IMG/VR virus record: IMGVR_UViG_3300035670_007846
Coordinates: 1-46,754 of that record
Direction: 5' to 3' (one strand)
DNA: 46,754 nt
Origin: a virus
A program made the position numbers and the translations under genes. The stretch's first letter is position 1. Every line of letters begins with the position of its first letter. This document shows positions 23,890-33,180 of the stretch, piece by piece. The notes beneath the pieces are model-generated. The model saw nothing but the letters and a program-made list of their open reading frames with translations. It was not told the origin of the DNA and made no database searches.

Positions 23890-25344
23890 ATGTTAGCAGA
23901 TCCATCAGCAGAACGAGCATTATTGGCAACTATTTGTCAATACGGTGACGAAGTATTTTTAGAAGTTTCTGAATTATTAAACGAAAATACATTCACAGTT
24001 GACAGCAATAAATTAATATATGAATGTCTAAAATATATTTTAGAACAAAATCCATCAGCAGTCATAGATATAGGTTTAATTTACTCTGCTTCAAAAGACT
24101 TAGGCTTAGATCATACATTACAAAAAAAAGAAGAAGTACAACATCTTAAAGCAATTTTAGATTTTCCCGCTAATAAAACAAATGCCATAACATTTGCTGC
24201 AAAAATAAAGAAATTAGAAATAGCACGAAAATTATATCAAACATTAGAAGATGCAAAAGACAAATTATTAGAAGTGTCTGGCTCTGAAACAATGACAGAG
24301 ATACTAAATATTGCAGAAGACAGGGTGTTTAATTTTGTTAGTCATTTAGTAGATAACGATACTGCACCAGCACATATTGCGTCTGAATTGGAAGATTATA
24401 TAGATAATTTAATTAAAAATCCATGTAAACAAGTAGGTATATCTACAGGGTTTCCAGCGTACGATGCTGCTATTGGTGGAGGTTTACGAGATAGTACAAT
24501 TAATGTTATTGCAGCTAGACCAAAAACTGGAAAAACATTATTATCTGATAATATGGGATTCAATATCGCTAATAAATTACAAATTCCAGTATTAAATATG
24601 GATACTGAAATGACTAAAAAAGATCATATAGATAGACTGATAGCAATGATGACAGAAGTTGAAATAAATAAGATTGAAACTGGTAAGTTTGCAGAATCTC
24701 AAGCTATGTTAGATAAAATTAAAGAAGCAGTAGAAAAACTTAAAAATACTCCAATTTATCACAAATCTATTGCAGGTAAGCCATTTGATGAACAGTTGTC
24801 TATTATTAAGCGTTGGATTGTAAAAGATGTTGGCTTAAATAGTGATGGAACAGCCAAACCTTGCGTAGTATTCTATGATTATTTAAAATTAATGGATACT
24901 CAAGGCATGAGCCAAGATATGAAAGAATATCAGGTTTTAGGCTTTATGATGACAGGACTTCATAATTTTGCAACAAAGTATAAGATACCAATTGTCGCTT
25001 TTATTCAACTTAATCGAGATGGCATTACTAAAGAATCTACAGATACAGCTAGTGGTTCGGACAGGATAATCTGGCTTTGTAGTAATTTTAGCATTTTTAA
25101 AAAGAAAAGCGACGAAGAAATCGCTGAAGATGGAGCTAAAGCTGGTAATCGTAAACTTATTCCGATTGTAAGTAGACACGGACCTGGGATTGAAGAAAAC
25201 AATTATATTAATTGCCACATGAAGGGCTGGTGTGCGAAGATTACAGAAGGTAAAACTCGCATGGAATTAATGAGCGGCGGTTCTGATGATAGCTTTGACA
25301 TAGATAACAATACGGACGACGATGAAAACATTGACTTCATTTGA
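23890..25344 (+). CDS. dnaB: DnaB-type replicative DNA helicase
   Basis: The 484-residue protein has the DnaB N-terminal domain (residues 1-105, start SAERALLATI) and a RecA-type motor domain with Walker A ARPKTGKT at 209-216, a catalytic Glu240 in LNMDTE, and Walker B VVFYDYLKL (Asp330). It should form a hexamer that unwinds the fork 5'-3' and contacts primase. An acidic Asp-rich tail (DDENIDFI) ends it. The next gene, primase, overlaps by 23 bases. Confidence 0.9.
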   Translation: MLADPSAERALLATICQYGDEVFLEVSELLNENTFTVDSNKLIYECLKYILEQNPSAVIDIGLIYSASKDLGLDHTLQKKEEVQHLKAILDFPANKTNAITFAAKIKKLEIARKLYQTLEDAKDKLLEVSGSETMTEILNIAEDRVFNFVSHLVDNDTAPAHIASELEDYIDNLIKNPCKQVGISTGFPAYDAAIGGGLRDSTINVIAARPKTGKTLLSDNMGFNIANKLQIPVLNMDTEMTKKDHIDRLIAMMTEVEINKIETGKFAESQAMLDKIKEAVEKLKNTPIYHKSIAGKPFDEQLSIIKRWIVKDVGLNSDGTAKPCVVFYDYLKLMDTQGMSQDMKEYQVLGFMMTGLHNFATKYKIPIVAFIQLNRDGITKESTDTASGSDRIIWLCSNFSIFKKKSDEEIAEDGAKAGNRKLIPIVSRHGPGIEENNYINCHMKGWCAKITEGKTRMELMSGGSDDSFDIDNNTDDDENIDFI

Positions 25345-26458
25345 TCAAAATAAAATAAAAATAGTATGTGATAAATTATGTGATCGTATAAAAGATGTAT
25401 TAGATCACTTTAATTTAGAATATAAGACTAATCCTAAATTTATTTCTATGCGTTGCCCTATTCATGATGGTGATAATAGTGGAGCGGTCAACATATATCA
25501 CACTGGTGAATCCTATAGAGGCAATTGGAAATGTCGAACACATAATTGTGAACAAATATTTAAAGCTTCTATAATAGGTTTTATTCGTGGGGTTATATCT
25601 AATCAAAAATATAACTGGTCAACAAAAGGAGATAAAACTTGTACATTTCAAGAAGCATTAGATTTTGCTACGGAATTTTTAGACATATCTTTAAAAGATA
25701 TTAAGGTAAATAAAGAAGAAAAAGAGAAAAATTTATTTATTCATAATGTAAAATTATTAAAAAATCAACAACATTCTGATAATATACTTCTTACAAAAGA
25801 TAAAATACATAAAACACTTGATATACCTAGTAAATATTTTATGGAGCGTCAGTTTCCATTTTCGCCTGAAATTCTTACAAAATATAGTGTTGGAGATTGC
25901 AAATCAATAAACAAATCTATGAGTGGTAGGGCAGTTGTTCCTATTTTTGATATTGATCATAAATATATGATTGGTTGTACTGGTAGAAGTCTTTTTGAAA
26001 AATGTTCCGAATGTAAATGTTTTCATGATCCTGCTACATTTTGTCCAACGGATGAATTTCGTTGGGAACATAGTAAATGGAAACATAGTTGGCAATTCAA
26101 ATCAGAGTTACATTTGTACAACTATTGGTTTGCAAAAAAACACATTATAGAATCTGGTAAAGTAATAATTGTAGAAAGTCCTGGTAATGTTTGGAGATTA
26201 GAAGAAAATGGTATACATAATAGTGTAGCAATTTTTGGTACTAATTTTACCGATAGGCAAAAAACCATTCTTGACATGAGTGGTGCTATGACTATTATAA
26301 CAATAATGGATAATGATATACCAGGACAACAAGCTGCTCAAGTTATACGAGATAAATGTAGTAAAACATATAATATAAAAAATATTATCGTATCTAAGAA
26401 TGATATTGCTGAAATGTCATCACAAGAAATAGAAAAGGAAATAAAGGTATATTTATGA
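25322..26458 (+). CDS. DnaG-type DNA primase
   Basis: The 378-residue protein has an N-terminal zinc-binding domain (CPIH at 45-48, then Cys71 and Cys76) and a Toprim domain with Glu285 in IIVESPGNV and DNDIPG at 330-335. That is the CHC2-Toprim order of DnaG-type primases, but it is shorter than bacterial DnaG and lacks the helicase-binding C-terminal domain. An extra Cys cluster (Cys228, 231, 233, 241) in the catalytic region suggests a second metal site. It makes RNA primers for lagging-strand synthesis. It overlaps the kinase gene by 4 bases. Confidence 0.85.
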   Translation: MKTLTSFDQNKIKIVCDKLCDRIKDVLDHFNLEYKTNPKFISMRCPIHDGDNSGAVNIYHTGESYRGNWKCRTHNCEQIFKASIIGFIRGVISNQKYNWSTKGDKTCTFQEALDFATEFLDISLKDIKVNKEEKEKNLFIHNVKLLKNQQHSDNILLTKDKIHKTLDIPSKYFMERQFPFSPEILTKYSVGDCKSINKSMSGRAVVPIFDIDHKYMIGCTGRSLFEKCSECKCFHDPATFCPTDEFRWEHSKWKHSWQFKSELHLYNYWFAKKHIIESGKVIIVESPGNVWRLEENGIHNSVAIFGTNFTDRQKTILDMSGAMTIITIMDNDIPGQQAAQVIRDKCSKTYNIKNIIVSKNDIAEMSSQEIEKEIKVYL

Positions 26459-27048
26459 CGAAAATCATTGCATTTGCTGGTAGAAAACAATCTGGTAAAA
26501 GTTCATCTGCGGATATGATTGTGGACTTTTATGAAAAAGAATTGGGGTCATCAGAAGGTATTAAAATATATAACTTTGCAGATAGTCTAAAAGATATGTG
26601 TATTAATATTCTAGGATTAACTTATGAACAATGTTATGGTACTGACGAAGAAAAGAATACATTAACAGATTTATTTTGGAATGGTAAACAATTAACAGCC
26701 AGAGAAGTTATGCAATTTGTTGGAACAGATATTTTTCGAAAATTAAAACCAAATGTATGGGCTAAATCAACACTGAATAAAATCAAAATTGATAATCCTA
26801 AATTAGCTTTGATTGCTGACTGTAGATTTCCAGATGAAGTCCAAAGTATAAAAAATGAAAATGGATTGGTTATTAAACTTACTAGAAATCCATTTAATTC
26901 TGATCACGAAAGTGAAATAGCTTTAGACGAAAAAAATTATGCAAATAGCAACTTTGATTTAGTTATTTTTAATAATTCTATTGAAGAATCTAGTAAAAAT
27001 TATGCTATTCTAATGTTTCTTAAGAAAAAAGGATTACTATCATTATAA
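26455..27048 (+). CDS. Deoxynucleoside monophosphate kinase (T4 gp1-like)
   Basis: The 197-residue protein opens with a P-loop AGRKQSGKSS (residues 8-17), has MQFVGTDIFR mid-protein, and ALIADCRFPDEV, a set typical of phage dNMP kinases. It converts dNMPs to dNDPs, complementing the deaminase and reductase. Length is close to T4 gp1 (241) but somewhat short. It overlaps the primase by 4 bases; the next gene begins at or just after its stop. Confidence 0.78.
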   Translation: MTKIIAFAGRKQSGKSSSADMIVDFYEKELGSSEGIKIYNFADSLKDMCINILGLTYEQCYGTDEEKNTLTDLFWNGKQLTAREVMQFVGTDIFRKLKPNVWAKSTLNKIKIDNPKLALIADCRFPDEVQSIKNENGLVIKLTRNPFNSDHESEIALDEKNYANSNFDLVIFNNSIEESSKNYAILMFLKKKGLLSL

Positions 27049-28079
27049 TTACATACTTTAGAAGTTCTAGTTTTAATGCCCATACAATGTGTGAGCAACA
27101 ATATTTTATCGAATATGTACTTGGTTATCGAGGATTATCAAATCAAAAAGCGGACAAAGGCACTATTATCCACAAGGTGCTTGAAATTTTAGCTTTTATT
27201 AAATTTGCTAAACAAAATAATCAACCTATCATTACAGACGATATTGTTGGTAATATTTCTGTAGATGATTTTAATATATCTAATATTTATTCTACAGTTT
27301 ATAAGTATTATACTAATTTAAATACTCATCATGAATGGAAACCAAAAGACTATAAAGATTGTTGGAATTGGATTGAAAAAGCTCGTAATTTTAATGATGG
27401 TATGTTTGATCCTCTTAAACGCAATATTGTTTGTCCAGAACAACATTTTGATTTTGTAATTGACAAACCTTGGACAAAATATGAATATAATACTCCAGAT
27501 GGAAAATTAGAAGGTAATTTAGCATTAAAAGGAACAATTGACCTTATTACTAAATTAGATGATAATTTTTTAGAAATTATTGATTGGAAAAGTGGAAGAA
27601 GATTAGATTGGGCTACTGGTAAACAAAAAACTCAAGAAAGTTTTGAAAAAGATCCACAGCTACGAATATATCATTATGCCGTAAGCCATTTGTATCCGAA
27701 CATTGACAATATTATGTTTACTATTAATTATATTAATGATGGTGGACCGTTTTCTGTATGTTTTCAAAAGTCGGATCTTTTAGACACAGAAGATATGTTG
27801 CGCAAAAAATTTGAAAAAATTAAATCTGTAAAAAGACCATATCGTAACAGAAGTTGGAAATGTACCAAATTATGCCCATTCGGTAAAACAACTTTTGCAG
27901 ATACTGATATTCCTATTCTAGAAGAATATAGAGATAATCAAGTAACAGAAAAGGGTGAATGTATGACTAAGTGCGAACAAATTGCTCATGATGTAGAGTT
28001 GCATGGAATCGATTTTGTGGTACAATCATACAAGCGATCAGGACACTCTTTTGGTTTTTATAAAGCTCCGGGTGAATAA
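27048..28079 (+). CDS. Cas4/RecB-like PD-(D/E)XK exonuclease, likely non-ATG start
   Basis: From the first ATG (27087) the protein has 330 residues with GTIIHKVLE (His29), GTIDLI (Asp152), IIDWKSGRR (Asp166, Lys168) and QLRIYHYA (Gln191). Cys2 and three C-terminal Cys (WKCTKLC, later Cys) suit an iron-sulfur cluster. The frame stays open upstream, and codons 27048-27086 encode ITYFRSSSFNAHT, which looks like the conserved first helix before the first cluster Cys. I therefore place the start at ATT 27048 (TAATT junction); 27087 is the conservative choice. It likely trims DNA ends for recombination. Confidence 0.75.
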   Translation: MTYFRSSSFNAHTMCEQQYFIEYVLGYRGLSNQKADKGTIIHKVLEILAFIKFAKQNNQPIITDDIVGNISVDDFNISNIYSTVYKYYTNLNTHHEWKPKDYKDCWNWIEKARNFNDGMFDPLKRNIVCPEQHFDFVIDKPWTKYEYNTPDGKLEGNLALKGTIDLITKLDDNFLEIIDWKSGRRLDWATGKQKTQESFEKDPQLRIYHYAVSHLYPNIDNIMFTINYINDGGPFSVCFQKSDLLDTEDMLRKKFEKIKSVKRPYRNRSWKCTKLCPFGKTTFADTDIPILEEYRDNQVTEKGECMTKCEQIAHDVELHGIDFVVQSYKRSGHSFGFYKAPGE

Positions 28080-29968
28080 TGACTTACACTCCATTACATG
28101 TACACACGCACTACAGTTTACAATCTGGATTATCTCAGCCTAAAAATATTATAGAACGATGTAAGCAGTTAAACATTAATACATGTGCTATTACAGACAC
28201 CGGGGTTTTATCTGGAACTGTCTCATTCTATAAAGAATTAACAAAAAACAAAATTAAACCTTTACTTGGTTGTGAGTTAAATCTATGTTTTAATGACGCT
28301 ACTAACAAGTCAGAAAGTAATACTAAATTAGGCAAAATAACACTGTTGTGTCGTAGTTTGCAAGGCTGGAAAGACTTGATCAAACTCGTGTCTACATCTA
28401 ATACTGTAGAATACTTTCATAATAGTCCAAGATTAGATCTTAATAAGATTCAATCGTTAATACATGAAAACTCATTAGTGTGCATTACTGGTTATTACGA
28501 TTCATATTTATGGCACTTAATTACCTCCGAAAATGAACTTGTGCCAAATTGGGAGGACGTTTTTAATGAACACATAAAAAAACTTTATAATATTTTTGGT
28601 AAAGAAAACGTATTTATTGAATTGCAAATGTTTGATAATATATATAACAAATATGATATAGGACTACAAATTCGTCAATTATGCAATAAACATAGTTATA
28701 AACTATTAGCTGGTATTGATAGTTATTATTGTGAATCGAGCGATAGTGCTGATCATAAGGTGTTAATTTGTAGTGGTTTAAAAACAACTCTTCCAGAATT
28801 ATCACGCAAAGTAATATCTAATAAGAACACTGGCGTTAATCACTTTTTTGAATCTGATAAATATTGCATATTGTCTTATGAAGATATGCAGACTTTGTAT
28901 GAGCCAGAAGAAATTAATAACACAAATAAAGTAGCTGAAATGTGTGAAGAATTTAGTCCATTAAGTAAACACGTTTTACCAGAATTTGATTATCCAAATA
29001 CCTTCACCAATGATGCTGAGTATTTACGCCATTTGTGTCGTCAGGGATGGGTGAAAAAAATTAATCCACGATTTAAAAAAGAAGAACAAACAGCATATAT
29101 AGATCGTATAAAATATGAATTAGAAGTATTAGAAACTGCTGGATTATCTAGTTACTTTTTAATCATTCAAGATATTTTACAATATGCAAAAAATAATAAC
29201 TGGTTATGTGGCCCAGGAAGAGGAAGTGCTGCTGGTTGTTTGGTTTCTTATTTAATTGGTATTACCAGTGCAACAGTCGATCCGATTGAATATAATCTTC
29301 TGTTTGAAAGATTTTATAACTCTGGACGTAACACAAAAGATCGTATTTCTATGCCAGATATTGATGTTGACATACCTATCAATCATAGAGATACTATTAT
29401 TCAATATATAAAAGATAAATATGGCGTAGACAGAGTATCTCAAATGATTACATTTACTACACTTAAAGGTCGTGGAGCATTAAAAGAAGTATTAAGAGTA
29501 CACGCAAATGTTTCCTTTGAAGAAATGAACGCCATTACAAAACATATTCCTAATGAAGCTACTATTGCAGATGAACTGCAAGATATAAAAGAAGAAGAAG
29601 GCCATGCGTCAATTATTAAGTGGGCTTTGGAAAATGAGCCAGATAAGTTTAAAGAGTGGTGTGAGATAAATGAAAATGGTGAATTGGTTGGGCCGCTTGC
29701 CAAACGTTTTGAACAAGCTATTAGAATGGAAGGCGTCAAAATACATCAATCAAGACACGCAGCAGGTGTAGCTATTTCGGCCTCGCCACTATATGAACTA
29801 TGTCCAATGATATACGATCCTAAGAGCGATCAATATTTAGCTGGTCTAGAAATGAACGATTTAGACGCTTTGGGAATTATTAAATTCGATATTTTGGGAA
29901 TTGCGTTATTAGATAAGATGATGTTTATTAACACTTTAATAAAGGAGACAAAGAATGCTACTATCTGA
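28079..29968 (+). CDS. dnaE: DNA polymerase III alpha, N-terminal half (PHP and palm)
   Basis: The 629-residue protein holds a PHP domain (HVHTHYSLQSG at 7-17, ITDTG, GCEL) and the polymerase palm with GPGRGSAAG, the PDIDVD pair (Asp429, Asp431) and the third catalytic Asp604 in KFDILGI. It stops shortly after this, before the fingers domain. The rest is encoded at 30835-33102. All three metal-binding Asp residues are thus in this half. PHP residues look intact, so it may have proofreading or phosphatase activity. It starts at a TAATG junction with the exonuclease gene. No split-intein sequence is seen at its end. Confidence 0.88.
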   Translation: MTYTPLHVHTHYSLQSGLSQPKNIIERCKQLNINTCAITDTGVLSGTVSFYKELTKNKIKPLLGCELNLCFNDATNKSESNTKLGKITLLCRSLQGWKDLIKLVSTSNTVEYFHNSPRLDLNKIQSLIHENSLVCITGYYDSYLWHLITSENELVPNWEDVFNEHIKKLYNIFGKENVFIELQMFDNIYNKYDIGLQIRQLCNKHSYKLLAGIDSYYCESSDSADHKVLICSGLKTTLPELSRKVISNKNTGVNHFFESDKYCILSYEDMQTLYEPEEINNTNKVAEMCEEFSPLSKHVLPEFDYPNTFTNDAEYLRHLCRQGWVKKINPRFKKEEQTAYIDRIKYELEVLETAGLSSYFLIIQDILQYAKNNNWLCGPGRGSAAGCLVSYLIGITSATVDPIEYNLLFERFYNSGRNTKDRISMPDIDVDIPINHRDTIIQYIKDKYGVDRVSQMITFTTLKGRGALKEVLRVHANVSFEEMNAITKHIPNEATIADELQDIKEEEGHASIIKWALENEPDKFKEWCEINENGELVGPLAKRFEQAIRMEGVKIHQSRHAAGVAISASPLYELCPMIYDPKSDQYLAGLEMNDLDALGIIKFDILGIALLDKMMFINTLIKETKNATI

Positions 29969-30128
29969 ATTGGCTATCGGTGACAAGTTTATATATAAAG
30001 GTATTGCTTATACAAAAATTAAACCAGAAAAAGTATCTTGTTGCAAAACATATACAGCCACTAAAGATGAAAATAATCAAAAAGTAATGATAAAACCTAA
30101 TGAAAAAGTAGAAAAGGTAAGTGAATAA
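29955..30128 (+). CDS. 57-residue phage protein between polymerase halves
   Basis: An AAAGGAGAC site precedes this ATG, and its first 14 bases overlap the polymerase N-half gene. The peptide (SELAIGDKFIYKGIAYTKIK) folds as a small beta-type domain, with CC at 29-30. Similar short proteins with L-x-x-G-D-x-F are common in phages but have no assigned role. It shares one base with the next start (TAATG), so the whole run is coupled. Confidence 0.68.
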   Translation: MLLSELAIGDKFIYKGIAYTKIKPEKVSCCKTYTATKDENNQKVMIKPNEKVEKVSE

Positions 30129-30838
30129 TGCTTATAAACAATATTTGCGTATTTGATTTTGAAACCGATGGTTCTGATCCAAAAGTTTGTAGTCCAGTGC
30201 AGTTGTCTGCTGTAATGGTGGATTCTCAAAGATTAGAAATTATAAAAGATTCGGAATTTAATGTTTTTCTAAAGCCAGATAGAATAGCAGAGTCTAAAAA
30301 ACCAGATATTTCCTTATATAGCGATTCTGATATTTTAGATTGGCATGGAAAAATTAAAAATCAAACTAGAGAACAAATATTTGATAGTTGGTTAAAATAT
30401 CCAGATCAAAAACATAGTTGGCAACAATTTACAAATTATCTGGATAATTATCATGCTCATAGGAGTAGGGGAAATACTCAATTTTCGGCACCAATTGCTT
30501 GTGGCTATAATATAGTAAGATTTGATTTAAAGATTATGCAGCGTTTGGCAGAAAAATATGGTAATCTAAATAAAGAAAAGAATATCAATATATTTCATCC
30601 AAGGGATCAAATTGATTTAATGGCTGTTACTCTTTTATGGTTTGAGGGAATATCTGAAATAAAATCATTAGCATTAGATAATTTAAGAGATTATTTAGGT
30701 ATGGATAAAACTAATGCACATGATGCTTTTAAAGATGTTACAGATTGTGCCAATATGTTGATTCGTTTTATGAGATTGCATCGTAAACTATCTAACAAAA
30801 TTAAGTTTAAAGGATCATTTGCGGAATCTATTTTATGA
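30128..30838 (+). CDS. DnaQ-like DEDDh 3'-5' proofreading exonuclease
   Basis: The 236-residue protein has the DEDDh set: FDFETDG (Asp10, Glu12), NIVRFD (Asp133), and NAHDAFKDV (His198, Asp203). It belongs to the DnaQ epsilon type and is expected to proofread for the polymerase III alpha pieces encoded on both sides. The gene sits inside the split polymerase, with a 4-base overlap to the second half. No clamp-binding tail is evident. Confidence 0.85.
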   Translation: MLINNICVFDFETDGSDPKVCSPVQLSAVMVDSQRLEIIKDSEFNVFLKPDRIAESKKPDISLYSDSDILDWHGKIKNQTREQIFDSWLKYPDQKHSWQQFTNYLDNYHAHRSRGNTQFSAPIACGYNIVRFDLKIMQRLAEKYGNLNKEKNINIFHPRDQIDLMAVTLLWFEGISEIKSLALDNLRDYLGMDKTNAHDAFKDVTDCANMLIRFMRLHRKLSNKIKFKGSFAESIL

Positions 30839-33102
30839 TTGACTTTGATACTATTGATCTAAACTGTGCCAAAACATGGGAATTGATTGGTGAAGGTAAC
30901 ACAAAGGGTGTTTTTCAGCTAGAATCAAGACTTGGACAAAGTATGTCTAAAAAATTAAAACCAGAAAATCTTACACAATTAGCTGGATTAATTAGCATAT
31001 TGCGTCCAGGATGTATATCTGGTGACACAAAAGTTTTTGTTAATAAATATAAACATTCTGATGGAAGAATGAGATTTACAAGAATCAAAATAAGAGATAT
31101 AGCTAATAATCCAAAAAAATTTGAAACTTTAATATCTTACGATGAACAAACAGGCAAATTGGTTTCTAATAAAATGATTAATGCATTTTATACTGGAAAT
31201 AAAGAATGCTTTAGGGTTGTTATTAGAAGTAATGAAAGGGAAAATAGTAATTATGGAAATAAAGACTATAAGCTGGAATGTACAGCAGATCATAAGTTGT
31301 TAACTCCAGATGGGTGGAAAAAATTAGAAGATATCAAAATTAATGAAAGAGTACTAGTTTCTCAAAGAAAAGGAACTAAACATCCTGGTTTTGGAAATAA
31401 AAGTTTCAGACAAAGATGTTATAATACATATATAGAAAAATGTATTTTTTGCGATTGGAATAATGGTTCTTTGGATGTTAATCATATTAATGGAAATCGT
31501 TATACAAATAATCATCACGACAATTTATGTTATATGTGTCCTAATCATCATAGAGAATTTACAGAAGGAAAGATATCAATCGATGAAGTAAATAAAGCAA
31601 AAGCGAAGCATTTATTGCCAAAAACTATAGATGGCAAATGGTGCAAGCTTGTCGATAAAATTTCTGTTGGAGTTAAAGATGTTTATGATATATCTATGAC
31701 ATCGCCACACCACAATTTTATTGCTGGTGGCATTATTGTTCATAATTGTCTTGAAGCTATTCGTGATGGCAAAAGCGTTAGTAATCATTATATTGATAAA
31801 AAAAATAATAATGAGTCTGTAGACTACTTTCATTTTGCATTAGAAGACATTTTAAAAGAAACTTTCGGAGAAATGGTTTATCAGGAACAGGCGATGCAAA
31901 TTTGTCAAAAAGTCGCTAATTTTAATTTATCTGAAGCAGATATGATTCGTAAAGCTATTGGTAAGAAAAATGTAGAAGAAATGTCTAAATTAAAAGAATT
32001 ATTTCTATCAAAATCTCGTGAAGCAAATATTGTAACAGTTGAAGAAGCAGAACTTATTTTCAGTTGGATCGAAAAAAGTCAAAGATATTCTTTTAACAAA
32101 AGTCATGCTGTTTGCTATGCTCTTAATGCTTATGTAGCTGCATATGCTAAAGCTCATTATCCATTACAGTTTTTTACATCATATTTAACTTTTGCTAAAG
32201 ATAAAATTGATCCTATGAAAGAAACTAAAGAATTAGTCAATAATGCTATTGAAACTGGTATTAAAATTTATAGACCAGACTTTAGAAATCTAAATCACAC
32301 ATTTACAATTATTGATGATATAATATATTTTGGATTAACTAATATTAAAGGTGTTGGAGAATCAGTTTATAAAAAGCTAATAAACATTATTGAAACTAAT
32401 AAGCTTGATTATAAAAATCTTAATGTAAATGAATTACTGTTTCAAATATTAAATAAAATTAATAGTAGTGCAGCAAAGAATATGATAATGGTTGGTGCGT
32501 TTAGTTATTTGAAATTGTCTAGAAAATCATTATTGTTCTATTTAGACATTATTGGACAACTTAGCAAACGAGAAATAGATATAGCTATTAATGAATGTGA
32601 TATGAATAAGTCATTGCAAGAAATTTTAACATATATTATGCCAAAAACAAATAAAAGACGCCAAGGTAGTATCTGGTCTTTAATTGAAACATTAGATAAG
32701 CCACCGTATACTCTACAGGACGATTATGAGTGGATTGCCACCAACGAAAGATTACTCTTGGGAAATTCAATAACATGTTCTGTAATAGATGGTCGTGATA
32801 CTGAGGACGCAAATTGCGATTGTTCAAGATTAATAAAGGATAGACTTTTACCAAAAAGAATAGTAATTGGAGCAGAAGTATCTGATATTAGTGTGATTAA
32901 AACAAAAAATGGTAAAAATCCAGGTCAAGATATGGCTTTTATTAAATTGAGTGACAGTACAGGATCGGTGGATATTATTGCATTTCCTAAAGAATATGAA
33001 GATATAAAAAATTTATTACGCGTTGGTAACACGTTAATGTTTATTTTAGAGCAATCAAAAAATAAAGACTGTTTCTTTACAAAGAAATGCTGGCAAATCT
33101 AG
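30835..33102 (+). CDS. dnaE: DNA polymerase III alpha, C-terminal half, with intein
   Basis: This gene starts MIDFDTIDLN ... GVFQLES, which matches the fingers region just after the third palm Asp in bacterial alpha subunits. After intein removal (31012-31746) it is 510 residues, so both halves add to about 1139, the normal DnaE size. It has RPG/CLEAIRDGKS at the intein site, SFNKSHAVCYA, a helix-hairpin-helix GVGES region, and a C-terminal OB fold (DISVIKTK ... MAFIKLSD). The halves probably bind without covalent joining. The stop is directly followed by the ssb promoter. Confidence 0.88.
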   Translation: MIDFDTIDLNCAKTWELIGEGNTKGVFQLESRLGQSMSKKLKPENLTQLAGLISILRPGCISGDTKVFVNKYKHSDGRMRFTRIKIRDIANNPKKFETLISYDEQTGKLVSNKMINAFYTGNKECFRVVIRSNERENSNYGNKDYKLECTADHKLLTPDGWKKLEDIKINERVLVSQRKGTKHPGFGNKSFRQRCYNTYIEKCIFCDWNNGSLDVNHINGNRYTNNHHDNLCYMCPNHHREFTEGKISIDEVNKAKAKHLLPKTIDGKWCKLVDKISVGVKDVYDISMTSPHHNFIAGGIIVHNCLEAIRDGKSVSNHYIDKKNNNESVDYFHFALEDILKETFGEMVYQEQAMQICQKVANFNLSEADMIRKAIGKKNVEEMSKLKELFLSKSREANIVTVEEAELIFSWIEKSQRYSFNKSHAVCYALNAYVAAYAKAHYPLQFFTSYLTFAKDKIDPMKETKELVNNAIETGIKIYRPDFRNLNHTFTIIDDIIYFGLTNIKGVGESVYKKLINIIETNKLDYKNLNVNELLFQILNKINSSAAKNMIMVGAFSYLKLSRKSLLFYLDIIGQLSKREIDIAINECDMNKSLQEILTYIMPKTNKRRQGSIWSLIETLDKPPYTLQDDYEWIATNERLLLGNSITCSVIDGRDTEDANCDCSRLIKDRLLPKRIVIGAEVSDISVIKTKNGKNPGQDMAFIKLSDSTGSVDIIAFPKEYEDIKNLLRVGNTLMFILEQSKNKDCFFTKKCWQI
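31012..31746 (+). mobile_element. HNH-type intein in the polymerase III alpha C-half
   Basis: A 245-residue intein begins CISGDTKVFV (Cys1) and ends GGIIVHN before Cys+1 of the extein. Block B is CTADHKLLT and block F VYDISMTSPHHNF, so it is a class 1 intein. An HNH endonuclease domain lies inside: CIFC, DVNHINGNR, and LCYMCPNHHREF. The insertion follows RPG in the conserved LRPG motif of the fingers. No LAGLIDADG motif, unlike the RecA intein. Confidence 0.9.
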
Positions 33103-33131
33103 TTGACAACCTTGGAGGTTTCAGCTATAAT
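33103..33131 (+). promoter_or_regulatory. Consensus sigma70 promoter for ssb
   Basis: TTGACA (33103-33108), a 17-base spacer and TATAAT (33126-33131) make a perfect consensus promoter directly after the polymerase stop. It allows strong, independent, probably early, expression of ssb by host RNA polymerase. Confidence 0.85.
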
Positions 33132-33180
33132 AGGGTGTTGGTTTGAGTTTTGTGTTTTATATAATGAAAGGACGATTATT

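Noticed and set aside
29440-29739. 99-residue minus-strand frame opposite the polymerase gene
   Set aside because: Antisense to the conserved catalytic region; it is explained by the strong coding bias of the plus strand.
28079-33102. Split-intein trans-splicing of the polymerase halves
   Set aside because: Neither the end of the first half (KETKNATI) nor the start of the second (MIDFDT) carries intein blocks. The only intein is a complete one at 31012-31746.
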